Below, one piece after another: positions 37,125 through 45,342 of a stretch of DNA of 64,000 nt. Made by a program: the position numbers and the translations under genes. This DNA comes from Dermabacter hominis NBRC 106157 (GTDB lineage: Bacteria > Actinomycetota > Actinomycetes > Actinomycetales > Dermabacteraceae), in contig NZ_BCSI01000006.1 of assembly GCF_001570785.1 (NCBI RefSeq), positions 1 to 64,000 of the forward strand, in the 5' to 3' direction. Under the pieces are notes generated by a model, which saw only the letters and a list, made by a program, of their open reading frames with translations, did not search any database and had not been told where the DNA came from. Each line of letters starts with the position of its first letter. The stretch's first letter is position 1.

Positions 37125-38189
37125 ATGAAAATCCTATCCGTTGTTGGCGCACGCCCACAGTTTGTCAAACTCGCAGCGATTGCCGATGAAGCCGCGAAGC
37201 ACGAGGATGTCGAGCACCTCATCATCCATACCGGCCAGCACTACGACGCCGCTATGAGTGACGTGTTTTTCGCCGATCTTAAAATTCCCGCGCCTGACCT
37301 GAACCTTGCGGTAGGTTCGGGCAGCCACGGAAGACAAACCGGCGCCATGCTCAGCGCTATGGATGCCGTGCTCGAGGAACACCAGCCCGACTGGACTCTG
37401 GTGTATGGAGACACAAACTCCACGCTTGCCGGCACGCTGAGCGCCGTAAAAATGCACCTCAAGGTCGCTCATCTCGAGGCAGGGTTACGCTCATTCAACC
37501 GTCGTATGCCAGAGGAACACAATCGCGTGCTCACCGACCATGCCGCGGACCTTCTGCTCGCGCCGACCGAGGTCGCACGCCAGCACCTTGAGAGTGAAGG
37601 GCTCGGGTCACGTACGCGCGTCGTTGGCGATGTCATGACTGATGTGTGCCTGCGCGTTGCGAAGGCAGTTGACGGCAGTTCGCTTCACCTTCCCGAGGGG
37701 ATTGACGCCAACTCGCCGTTCGCCGTTGCCACCATGCACCGTGCCGACAACACAGATGATCCAGATCGACTCAAGGGTCTGATCACTGCGCTCCAAAGTG
37801 CTCCGCTTCCAATCGCGCTATTTGCCCACCCGCGGCTCACTGCTAGAGCTGAAGAGCAGGGGCTCACGCTCGCGGGTGGCAACCTTTTTGTGGGGACGCC
37901 GCTTCCGTACCCGGATCTCCTCAATGCGGTTTCTCGTGCGAGCGCCGTCGTGACCGATTCTGGTGGCCTCCAGAAAGAGGCATACCTCCTCGGCACTCCC
38001 ACAACGACGCTCCGCACCGAAACCGAGTGGGTAGAAACGCTCGAAAACCAGTGGAACGTCTTGGTCAAGGAGCCGTCAGACCTTAGCGCCGCACTCCAAC
38101 GGCCCCGTCCTATTGCCGAGCGCCCCCCTTACTACGGCGACGGGCATGCGGCGCGTACCGTCATCGAGGTGCTGCGTGAGGAGGCATAG
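37125..38189 (+). CDS. wbpI: Non-hydrolysing UDP-sugar 2-epimerase, WbpI/WecB family
   Basis: The 354-residue epimerase has GARPQFVKLA, HTGQHYD, VYGDTNSTLAG, HLEAGLRSFNRRMPEEHNR and VTDSGGLQKEAY. The RSFNRRMPEE form resembles WbpI/WlbD-type 2-epimerases, which convert UDP-GlcNAc3NAcA to UDP-ManNAc3NAcA, more than E. coli WecB, which has a different stretch there. The presence of wbpD, E and B in the window supports this, but the WecB activity (UDP-GlcNAc to UDP-ManNAc) is not excluded. ATG has GGAGG 5 nt upstream. Overlaps the next GT gene by 14 bases. Confidence 0.82.
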   Translation: MKILSVVGARPQFVKLAAIADEAAKHEDVEHLIIHTGQHYDAAMSDVFFADLKIPAPDLNLAVGSGSHGRQTGAMLSAMDAVLEEHQPDWTLVYGDTNSTLAGTLSAVKMHLKVAHLEAGLRSFNRRMPEEHNRVLTDHAADLLLAPTEVARQHLESEGLGSRTRVVGDVMTDVCLRVAKAVDGSSLHLPEGIDANSPFAVATMHRADNTDDPDRLKGLITALQSAPLPIALFAHPRLTARAEEQGLTLAGGNLFVGTPLPYPDLLNAVSRASAVVTDSGGLQKEAYLLGTPTTTLRTETEWVETLENQWNVLVKEPSDLSAALQRPRPIAERPPYYGDGHAARTVIEVLREEA

Positions 38190-39360
38190 CCGCGAGGGTG
38201 CTGGGCATGTCGTTCTGGCAACAAGGGTCTTCGTGCCAGAGCCGATTCCCGCGGCGTTTCGCACCCACCAACTCACAAAGGCGCTCGAGCGCGCTGACAT
38301 TCGCGCTCGGGTGTACACGACTCGCGTCCCCCATCAACCGAGTCGCCAAGAACGAGGCATCACCCGGATCGTTCGCTGGCCCGTCAAACGCGATAAACAG
38401 GGCGCTGTACGCGGTTACTTCTCTTACCTGAGTTTCGATGTCCCGCTATTCTTTCGACTCCTTTTGACACGGGACCTCGACGGCATTATCGCCGAACCAC
38501 CTCCGACGACAGGGCTCGTCGTCGCGTTTGTTGCACGCCTCAAAGGCGTGCCGTATGCCTTTTACGCGGCTGACGTGTGGGCTGATGCGACTGAATCCGT
38601 CGAAGGGGTCCCGCGCATTGTCAAACGTGTAGTCCGCTGGATGGAAGAAACCGTGTGGAGGCGCGCGTCGGTTGTGCTTACCATTTCCGACGGCGTCCAG
38701 GCACGAATCGAGGAGCGCATCGGAAAACGCCCCTCACTCGAGATGATCGGAAACGGCATCGACACGGATACCTTCACACCGGAAGGGCCGGATGCCGACG
38801 AAGAGGGGCCGTACTTCGTGTACGCGGGAACCGTCTCCGAATGGCAGGGTGCGCAGATTCTCGTGGAGGCCTTCGAGAAGGCCCGTGAAAAGCGCACGGA
38901 TGCGCGCCTCATATTCTTTTCTGAAGGCACCGACCTCGAGGCCCTCAAACGTTTGGTCCGCGAGCGAGGTGTTAAGGGAATCGAGTTTCGCCCGAAGGTT
39001 CCCGCGGACGAAGTCGCGAAGCATATGCGCGGCGCCGTTGCTGGTCTGAGCTCGATCACACCCGGGTTAGGGTATGACTTTGCACTGCCTACTAAGATCT
39101 ATGCGGCCGGTGCGTGTGGTCGGCCAATCATCCACGCCGGGGCCACGAACGCGGCAGCAACAATTCGCATCCGAAACAACGGCCTCGGCTACGCGCCGGG
39201 CTATGACACGGAGGCACTTGCGAACGCGATGATCGAGGCCATTGACAGCCATGACAAGGTCGATCGAGCACATTTGCGACAGTGGACCGTCAGCAATGCC
39301 TCTCTACAATCTTCGGCGGACCGTGGCGCAGCACGTATCTCACGTATGCTCGCCGATTAA
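38176..39360 (+). CDS. GT4-type glycosyltransferase, WbuB-like
   Basis: The protein has 394 residues from GTG 38176, which has GAGG 6 nt upstream and overlaps the epimerase stop. Residues 14-30 (VVLATRVFVPEPIPAAF) start the GT-B fold. DVWADATESV, IGNGIDTDTF and YAGTVSEWQGAQ mark the WbuB/WbpH-like group that often adds acetamido sugars. The coupling with the 2-epimerase suggests it transfers the diNAc-mannuronate made by that pathway. An earlier ATG at 38146 is possible. Confidence 0.8.
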   Translation: MRRHSREGAGHVVLATRVFVPEPIPAAFRTHQLTKALERADIRARVYTTRVPHQPSRQERGITRIVRWPVKRDKQGAVRGYFSYLSFDVPLFFRLLLTRDLDGIIAEPPPTTGLVVAFVARLKGVPYAFYAADVWADATESVEGVPRIVKRVVRWMEETVWRRASVVLTISDGVQARIEERIGKRPSLEMIGNGIDTDTFTPEGPDADEEGPYFVYAGTVSEWQGAQILVEAFEKAREKRTDARLIFFSEGTDLEALKRLVRERGVKGIEFRPKVPADEVAKHMRGAVAGLSSITPGLGYDFALPTKIYAAGACGRPIIHAGATNAAATIRIRNNGLGYAPGYDTEALANAMIEAIDSHDKVDRAHLRQWTVSNASLQSSADRGAARISRMLAD

Positions 39361-39387
39361 GGCGTAACCATTGTGATCGCCGGGCTC

Positions 39388-41328
39388 TCATTCGCAGTGG
39401 AGCTCGTACAGCGCCGAGTGGCTCGTTGATGCCAGAGGATCCCCAAGATTCGGAAGGCGCCGGACGGTGAGCGGCGCCATGCCGCGTGCATAATTGTAGT
39501 AGCGGGCATCAACGTAGACGTAGCCGATCCCCGCATTGGTAAGACGGGCACACGCACCAGGATCTCGCGGATCCCCGATGAGTTCTGGTGTGCGGATGAG
39601 CACGGCATCGCTGTCCGTGTATGTTTGGCCAAGTACCCGAAAATGCACGCTCTGTCCGTTTAGTGCCCAAAGGTGGGAGCCACCGGAGAAAGGACTGGCG
39701 AGAACCTTCCTGCGTGGATCGAGTCGTCCGTCGAGACTCTTGAGCATCTCGAGTTCTTCCGTATCGAAGAAGCGGTTCCGGTTCGGCATGTCAAGGTCGA
39801 GATTGAGAGCTGCGTACGATGCGCGCGCGCCTACGCTCGTGGCCACGAGAGCGAGGGCAATCACCATGGATGCGATCGCGGTGATCATCCGCGCGGTGCG
39901 GGGTGTTTGGGGTGCCCGGGCGAACAGAAGGACCCTTTCAATTCCTGCGACTGCGCACAGGATCATCACGAGAGTGACGACCATCGACAGACGATCCTGA
40001 CCTCGATACCAAAGAGCCGAGAGATTTAGAGGGGAGTCGATCGCGGAATCGAAGTAGAGGACGCCCACGACCAGTGCACACACGACGGGCGACCACGTGC
40101 CACGTCGCAAAAACGCGACAATTCCAATCCAGGAGAGAACCCAGACACCTACCCCGATGGCCATGGGCCACACCGTAAGCAGTCCCGTCAAGAGTTCACC
40201 GACTCCCTGCCATGCCGGGACGGTGAGGCCGCCTGAAAAATTCTGTATTACTGGTGACGTGCCGGGGAGAAGACATACAGCCACGATGGGAGCCACGCAC
40301 GCGACTGGAACGCACATGACGAGCGCTCGGTGCCAGGCTCGAACATCAAAATTCCTGACTATTCGGATGGCATCGCATGCAGTCACGACAGACAGGAGAA
40401 CACAAGCGGCGAAAAGAGCGTTGGGGTGCACGAAAGCGATACCGACAAGCGCTGTTGCCGTGCAGACAGCGGCTGCGAGCCCGCAGCGGATGTCGAGGCT
40501 ACGGTGCCTCACCTGTCTGAGCAAGGTCTGCCAGCTCGCGACTGCTATTGCAAGCGCCCCCGGTAGGAAGGAGAAGCCCGCGAGGTTCGCGACGGGGGAC
40601 AAGTGCACCCACTCGCTCAGAGGAACCGACGGCGCCAGCAAGGCCAGGCACGCGGCAGACGTTGGTGCCCACGCGGTGCGGGGCCACAAGATCCTGACGA
40701 GAACAGCGATCCCGACTGTCCACGGAACGGTGGCGAGCGTGATGACCGAAGCATTGAGAGCGATGGGTGTCGGAACCCCCGGAATGAGCGCTGCAATATC
40801 GTGGAATCCAGCCGGGTAAAACCCTGCCCGGCCATCGGTGTAGCCAAGCGATCCGACGTTGAAAACCGAGCCGTCTCCAGTAGACCGTATGAACTCGATC
40901 GCGCCCAAATGGTAGAGCGCGTCCCAGCGCTGAAGGATGGCATCAGGCCCGGGCATCGTATACAGAATAGGGCCGACAGCCGCGAAAGCGCACACGAGGG
41001 TAGCCGTCGGAAAGACCCAGCGCGCGGTTGCGGGTGCAAGAGCCCGAGGCGTGGAAAAAAATGAATCTCGGGTGAGCAGGAGGCGAAGGGAACTAAACGC
41101 GAGGGCTGCTACCCCGCTCACGAATGCGGCGCTGATGAGGTTCCACTGCTCGTCGAAGCGTGAGCAGACGATCGCGCCCAAGGAAAATACCGCGGCGGTG
41201 AGAGCCGGCCCCACGGCAACGGCAAGAAGCCGCGGAACCCGCAGGAGACGCGCGAACACAAAACCGGGCAGGAACGCTAGGGCAAGTGAGCAAGCAACTG
41301 CCCCCGCGAACACACACCAAGTGCTCAT
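39388..41328 (-). CDS. DUF6541 polytopic membrane protein, second copy
   Basis: The 646-residue protein has about 13 membrane segments and a C-terminal soluble domain. It is a distant paralogue of the protein at 25597-27669. Shared positions include WDALYHLGAIEFIRS, YPAGFHDIAAL and, in the tail, SPFSGGSHLWALNG, and then DPGACARL before YVYVD. Its GC content resembles the core, unlike the first copy. It overlaps the DUF2304 gene by ATGA, which overlaps the UDP-sugar dehydrogenase gene in turn. GT-C-like transferase or polymerase activity is a hypothesis only. Confidence 0.8.
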   Translation of the reverse strand: MSTWCVFAGAVACSLALAFLPGFVFARLLRVPRLLAVAVGPALTAAVFSLGAIVCSRFDEQWNLISAAFVSGVAALAFSSLRLLLTRDSFFSTPRALAPATARWVFPTATLVCAFAAVGPILYTMPGPDAILQRWDALYHLGAIEFIRSTGDGSVFNVGSLGYTDGRAGFYPAGFHDIAALIPGVPTPIALNASVITLATVPWTVGIAVLVRILWPRTAWAPTSAACLALLAPSVPLSEWVHLSPVANLAGFSFLPGALAIAVASWQTLLRQVRHRSLDIRCGLAAAVCTATALVGIAFVHPNALFAACVLLSVVTACDAIRIVRNFDVRAWHRALVMCVPVACVAPIVAVCLLPGTSPVIQNFSGGLTVPAWQGVGELLTGLLTVWPMAIGVGVWVLSWIGIVAFLRRGTWSPVVCALVVGVLYFDSAIDSPLNLSALWYRGQDRLSMVVTLVMILCAVAGIERVLLFARAPQTPRTARMITAIASMVIALALVATSVGARASYAALNLDLDMPNRNRFFDTEELEMLKSLDGRLDPRRKVLASPFSGGSHLWALNGQSVHFRVLGQTYTDSDAVLIRTPELIGDPRDPGACARLTNAGIGYVYVDARYYNYARGMAPLTVRRLPNLGDPLASTSHSALYELHCE

Positions 41329-41744
41329 GAATCGTTCGTGACGTTTAAGGCGTGATTACGGAATGCCTCAGGTTGCTCCGCTTCGTAGACAGCAACTTTC
41401 CGTGCAAGCTTCGTCGTCCGCTTTTCCGCGTTCTTCGTGCGCGCCTCCTGGAGAGCCAGGAAGCCGAGAAGCACGACAACGGTGGCGTAGAGCAAGAGGT
41501 CGGTGCCACGACCGACGCCCACGAACTGGGCGAGGGCGGTCACTGCGCCGGGAAAGATGACGGCGAGAACCGCGAATACCGCGAATGCAAGAATGAGGAG
41601 CCGGCGGATCGCAAGCTGCTTGGCGCCACGTTTAATGAAAAGCCATGCGGTGATTCCGAGAATCCCGAGAATGAGGATGATTTGGATTATTAGTGAGCGA
41701 CTGTCGAGAACGAGTCCGGTCGGAGAGCTGAGGATGTCGGTCAT
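41325..41744 (-). CDS. DUF2304 small membrane protein
   Basis: The 139-residue protein has three membrane segments (about 18-37, 47-70 and 80-96) and a cytoplasmic charged tail from residue 100. The pattern and length fit DUF2304, a family often next to GT2 enzymes of the polyprenyl-phosphate type. Start and stop both overlap neighbours by ATGA, so it is translated with the dehydrogenase and the DUF6541 protein. It may anchor the soluble GT2 encoded across the divergent promoter. No catalytic motif is visible. Confidence 0.75.
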   Translation of the reverse strand: MTDILSSPTGLVLDSRSLIIQIILILGILGITAWLFIKRGAKQLAIRRLLILAFAVFAVLAVIFPGAVTALAQFVGVGRGTDLLLYATVVVLLGFLALQEARTKNAEKRTTKLARKVAVYEAEQPEAFRNHALNVTNDS

Positions 41745-43060
41745 GAGGCCTTTCCTAGAGTTGAGTTCTCACCGTTGCCTAGCACGAAGCGCGGTGTGCC
41801 TACCCAGTTCTCGAACGAGGTAATGTTTCGGCCATCGATGAGAAGTCGCACACCTGGAATCGTTTCGGAAGTGTACTCACGGTATTCAGGGTGATTTGTT
41901 TGCACGATCGCGAGATCAGCGCTGTCGCCCTCGTGCCACGCGTCCCAACCGTATTTAGCGAGTTCTTCGTCGCTGTAGAACGGGTCGTGAACACGTACGC
42001 GGGCGCCCCGTGCCTCGAGCTCGGCAACGGTCGGGAAGACGCCTGAAAACGCTGTCTCCTTGACCCCGGTTCGGTATGCCGCGCCGAGCACCACCGCGGT
42101 GAGCCCCTCAAGTGAACCGAGGATTTCTTCCGCTCGGCCCACGAGCTTGCTCGGAACCGAGGCGTTGAGTTTACGAGCCGTACGAACAGTCTCCGCATTC
42201 GGGTCAGTCGAAAGGTAGAGCCGCGGGTATACGGGAATGCAGTGTCCACCCACTGCAATTCCCGGCTGGTGAATATGTGAGTACGGCTGAGAGTTGGATG
42301 CGGCAATGACCTTGTAGACGTCGATGCCGTGGTCCTGGCAGAAGAGCGCGAGTTCGTTCGCAAACCCGATGTTGAGGTCTCGGTAGGTTGTCTCGGCGAG
42401 TTTGGCGAGCTCGGCGGCTTCTGGGGAGCCGAGGTCCCATACCCCATTCGCGCGTTCGAGGTCGGGGCGTTCGTCGAATTGAAGGACCGCCTCGTACAGC
42501 TCGCGACCCTTTGCAGCCCCTTCGGGACTTAGAGCGCCGATGAGTTTCGGGTACTTCCTCAGATCAGCAAAAACTCGCCCGGTGAGGACTCGCTCGGGGG
42601 AGTAGACAGCGAAAAAGTCTCGAGATTCCTTAAGGCCCGAAACCTCTTCGAGTACGGGAACGAAACGTGTGCGGGTCGTGCCGACCGGGAGCGTTGTTTC
42701 ATACGCCACCACGGTGCCGGGGGTGAGGTGTTCGGCGAGCGAACGCGTAGCCGCATCCATGTAGCGGAAGTCCGGCTCCCAGGTTTCCTCGTCTACGAAA
42801 ACGGGAGCGACAAGCACTACTGCGTCGGCGTCCGGGATGGCATCGGCATAATCGGTCGTGGCGCGAAGCTTTCCAGCCGGTACAAGCTCGGCAAGGCGTT
42901 CGGCGAGCTGCTCTTCGCCCGGGAACGGCTCTTTCGCTTCGTTGATAGTCGCGACTTGACGTTCATTCACGTCGACGCCTACTACTTCGTGTCCACTCGC
43001 GGCGAACTGCACGGCGAGCGGCAATCCGATCTTTCCAAGTGCCACGACGGCGATCTTCAT
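41741..43060 (-). CDS. wbpA: UDP-N-acetylhexosamine 6-dehydrogenase (WbpA/WecC family)
   Basis: The 439-residue UDP-Glc/GlcNAc dehydrogenase-family enzyme has an NAD site ALGKIGLPLA at the N terminus, YSPERVLTGRV, LAKLAETTYRDLNI and catalytic C274 in GGHCIPVYP. It oxidises C6 of a UDP-sugar to the acid. With WbpB, E, D and I in the same island it most plausibly makes UDP-GlcNAcA, the first step. If the epimerase acts on UDP-GlcNAc, the product could be UDP-ManNAcA instead (WecC). ATG has AAGGGA about 9 nt upstream. Confidence 0.85.
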   Translation of the reverse strand: MKIAVVALGKIGLPLAVQFAASGHEVVGVDVNERQVATINEAKEPFPGEEQLAERLAELVPAGKLRATTDYADAIPDADAVVLVAPVFVDEETWEPDFRYMDAATRSLAEHLTPGTVVAYETTLPVGTTRTRFVPVLEEVSGLKESRDFFAVYSPERVLTGRVFADLRKYPKLIGALSPEGAAKGRELYEAVLQFDERPDLERANGVWDLGSPEAAELAKLAETTYRDLNIGFANELALFCQDHGIDVYKVIAASNSQPYSHIHQPGIAVGGHCIPVYPRLYLSTDPNAETVRTARKLNASVPSKLVGRAEEILGSLEGLTAVVLGAAYRTGVKETAFSGVFPTVAELEARGARVRVHDPFYSDEELAKYGWDAWHEGDSADLAIVQTNHPEYREYTSETIPGVRLLIDGRNITSFENWVGTPRFVLGNGENSTLGKAS

Positions 43061-43205
43061 GAGGTGTGGTCCCTTCGGGGAGTTGAGTCTTTCGGGGCGC
43101 TATGCGCTGTTGTCACTACCGACTAGGGTAGCCTTTGCGGTGGCGGTAACGCGTACCCGCGCCAAGAATCGCGCCAAAAATTATCAATTTTCACGAGGTT
43201 TTCTG

Positions 43206-43889
43206 ATGACCCTTGGCCCCGGAGCCGACACGACCTGGTTCGTTATCCCCCTGTATAACGAGGGGAAAGTAATTGGCGATGTTATTCGTGCACTGCGCGA
43301 AACATACCCGTTGGTCGTGTGTGTTGATGACGGTTCGCATGATGACTCGGCGGTCGAGGCAGAGGATGCAGGTGCCGTAGTCGTGCGACACCCCTACAAC
43401 ATGGGGCAGGGGGCTGCGCTAAAGACCGGTATCGACTACGCGCTTCGGGATCCGTCGATGCAGCAAATCGTCACCTTTGACGCCGATGGGCAACACCAGG
43501 TGAGCGATGCCGCGGCGATGATCGAGAAGATGAATGCTGAGAAGGTTGACTGTGTGCTCGGCTCACGATTCCTCGATAGCCGCACGAAGCCGGGCTTTCT
43601 CAAGCGCATCGTGCTGCGGATGGCGATCGTCTTCACGAACATCACGAGCGGCGTTCATCTCACCGATACTCACAACGGCCTTCGCGTGCTCAGCCGCCAT
43701 GCGTGCGAATCCATCTCGATCGAGCAGAATCGTATGGCGCACGCCTCGGAGATCGTCTCGGAAATCGGTCGCAACGATCTCACGTACGCCGAATATCCGG
43801 TTCACATTCTCTACACGGATTATTCGAAGTCGAAGGGGCAGCCGCTGCTGAACGCGATCAACATCGTCACGGACCTTCTCTTCAAGTAG
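43206..43889 (+). CDS. GT2 glycosyltransferase, polyprenyl-phosphate mannose/glucose synthase-like
   Basis: The 227-residue GT-A protein is close to Dpm1/GtrB: FVIPLYNEGKVIGDVI, VCVDDGSHDDSA, PYNMGQGAALKTGI and metal-binding D92-A-D94. It has no membrane segment, so it should need a partner or lie at the membrane surface. Such enzymes transfer one sugar from a nucleotide to polyprenyl phosphate. ATG 43206 has GAGG 7 nt upstream; upstream in-frame starts would extend through the promoter. Divergent from the wbpA-DUF2304-DUF6541 unit. Confidence 0.85.
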   Translation: MTLGPGADTTWFVIPLYNEGKVIGDVIRALRETYPLVVCVDDGSHDDSAVEAEDAGAVVVRHPYNMGQGAALKTGIDYALRDPSMQQIVTFDADGQHQVSDAAAMIEKMNAEKVDCVLGSRFLDSRTKPGFLKRIVLRMAIVFTNITSGVHLTDTHNGLRVLSRHACESISIEQNRMAHASEIVSEIGRNDLTYAEYPVHILYTDYSKSKGQPLLNAINIVTDLLFK

Positions 43890-43920
43890 AGAAGATGAGC
43901 GTCGCTTCGGGCGGCGGTCT

Positions 43921-45135
43921 CTAGCCTTCGGGCTTCGATTCGGCCGAGCCGTCGGCGATCGATGAGAAGAAGGCGTGCACGTCTTCGTCGTCAACTTTGA
44001 TGGCGACACCCGAGTGTTTCGTTTTGAAGTTCGGGTCCTCGATCGGCATGGCGAGAACACCTCCAGAGTTGGGGGCTGCTCGCATGACTAGGGCGGCACC
44101 CGCGAGGTCAATGAGGCCGGTGTCGTTATCGGTCACGAGGGCTTTCGTTCCCGCGCTTGCGAGATTCACCTGAGTGAGTGGGTTGAGCAGGACGCCAGGT
44201 GAGGATGCTCTTTTCATCAGAGCGCTCACGAACTGCTGTTGGCGTTGCTGCCTGCCTATGTCGGCCGTGGGATCGAAATAGCGGGCGCGTACGAACGCGA
44301 GGGCTTGCTCACCGCCCACGTCGTGGCAGCCTTTGGCCATCTTGAGACCCGAACGCACGTCATCGACATCGCGGTCGATACAGAGGTTCACTGTGCCGAT
44401 TGCATTGACGACGTCCTCAACTCCGGAGAAGCCGATCACGACAAAATGATCGATCGTGAGACCCGAGAGTTTCTCAACGGTTTTGACGAGGAGGGGAGCG
44501 CCCCCCATCGAGTAGGCGGCGTTGATTTTGTGCGTTCCGTGCTCGGGAATTTCGGCAAGCGTGTCGCGCGGAATGGAGACGAGGTATTGCTTCCCGTTTG
44601 GTGCCTTGTGCAACAGCATGAGGGTGTCGGTGCGCTGGGCTCCGCCCTGTTCAATGTCGGCGCCTGCAAGAAGGTAGGTTTCGCCCGGTGTATCGGCCGC
44701 TCCGGAGAGCGCGTCCGTGTGCGCGATTTTCGAACTGGCCCACAGCCCGAGGCCAACCGGCCACCCGAGGGCAATAACGAGCATGAGAAGGACGATCGTG
44801 CGGGCAAGGCGAAACCCGCGCTTTCGAGACATGCCTTTTCTGCGAACCGGGCCCGAAGGCACTGGGTGCACCGGTGTGGGTTGATGCTGCGCGTGCTGCC
44901 CTGGGCTGCCCGATGGCTTCGAATTCAGACGCACCGGAGCCGGCCGGGCAGCATTGCGTACCGCTGGCATTTGACGCGTAGGCGTTTCGGCGGTGGGCTC
45001 GCTGTGAACGCCAGACTCTCGTGGACGCGGCGCGGATGGCCGCGTCAGAGGTCGCGCCGACCCGCCCGAGCGGGCGCGCGAATGGCCGGGCCGCGAGCGG
45101 CCTGTGCCGGCGTCGCGTGGGAAGTCACCCGTCAT
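43921..45135 (-). CDS. LytR-CpsA-Psr (LCP) family cell-wall glycopolymer ligase
   Basis: The 404-residue protein has a long Pro/Arg/Ser-rich cytoplasmic N terminus, one membrane anchor at about 110-133 and an external LCP domain. Family landmarks are RTDTLMLLHKAP, SIPRDTLAEIP, HKINAAYSMGG and FVRARYFDPTADIGRQQRQ, which hold the Arg/Asp residues that bind the lipid diphosphate. LCP enzymes move glycopolymers from undecaprenyl diphosphate to peptidoglycan. ATG 45135 has GAAGGTG upstream and is preferred over one 33 bases earlier. Divergent from the galactofuran operon. Confidence 0.9.
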   Translation of the reverse strand: MTGDFPRDAGTGRSRPGHSRARSGGSARPLTRPSAPRPRESGVHSEPTAETPTRQMPAVRNAARPAPVRLNSKPSGSPGQHAQHQPTPVHPVPSGPVRRKGMSRKRGFRLARTIVLLMLVIALGWPVGLGLWASSKIAHTDALSGAADTPGETYLLAGADIEQGGAQRTDTLMLLHKAPNGKQYLVSIPRDTLAEIPEHGTHKINAAYSMGGAPLLVKTVEKLSGLTIDHFVVIGFSGVEDVVNAIGTVNLCIDRDVDDVRSGLKMAKGCHDVGGEQALAFVRARYFDPTADIGRQQRQQQFVSALMKRASSPGVLLNPLTQVNLASAGTKALVTDNDTGLIDLAGAALVMRAAPNSGGVLAMPIEDPNFKTKHSGVAIKVDDEDVHAFFSSIADGSAESKPEG

Positions 45136-45342
45136 CGTGTTCACCTTCAATCGTGTGGGGCGCGGCAAGCCGCACCATGCGCGCTCCCACAGTACACACC
45201 GACGACAACAAAACCCCGGACACCGAGGTGGAGCGAGTGAATCTGGCCCGGCGATGGCGTGTGTACTCAGGCTCGGGACTCACTGCCCGTAAGATCGTGC
45301 CTAGACTCTGCGATAAACGTGGGCGAAAGGCGAGGAGACGAC

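Noticed and set aside
25597-39360. Search for transposases, integrases or attachment repeats that would explain the island
   Set aside because: None was recognised. Acquisition is argued only from composition and gene content.
43924-43933. GCC-TTCG-GGC mini-hairpin at the end of the LCP gene
   Set aside because: It lies within the last codons of the LCP gene, has only 3 base pairs and no T tract. Not a credible terminator.
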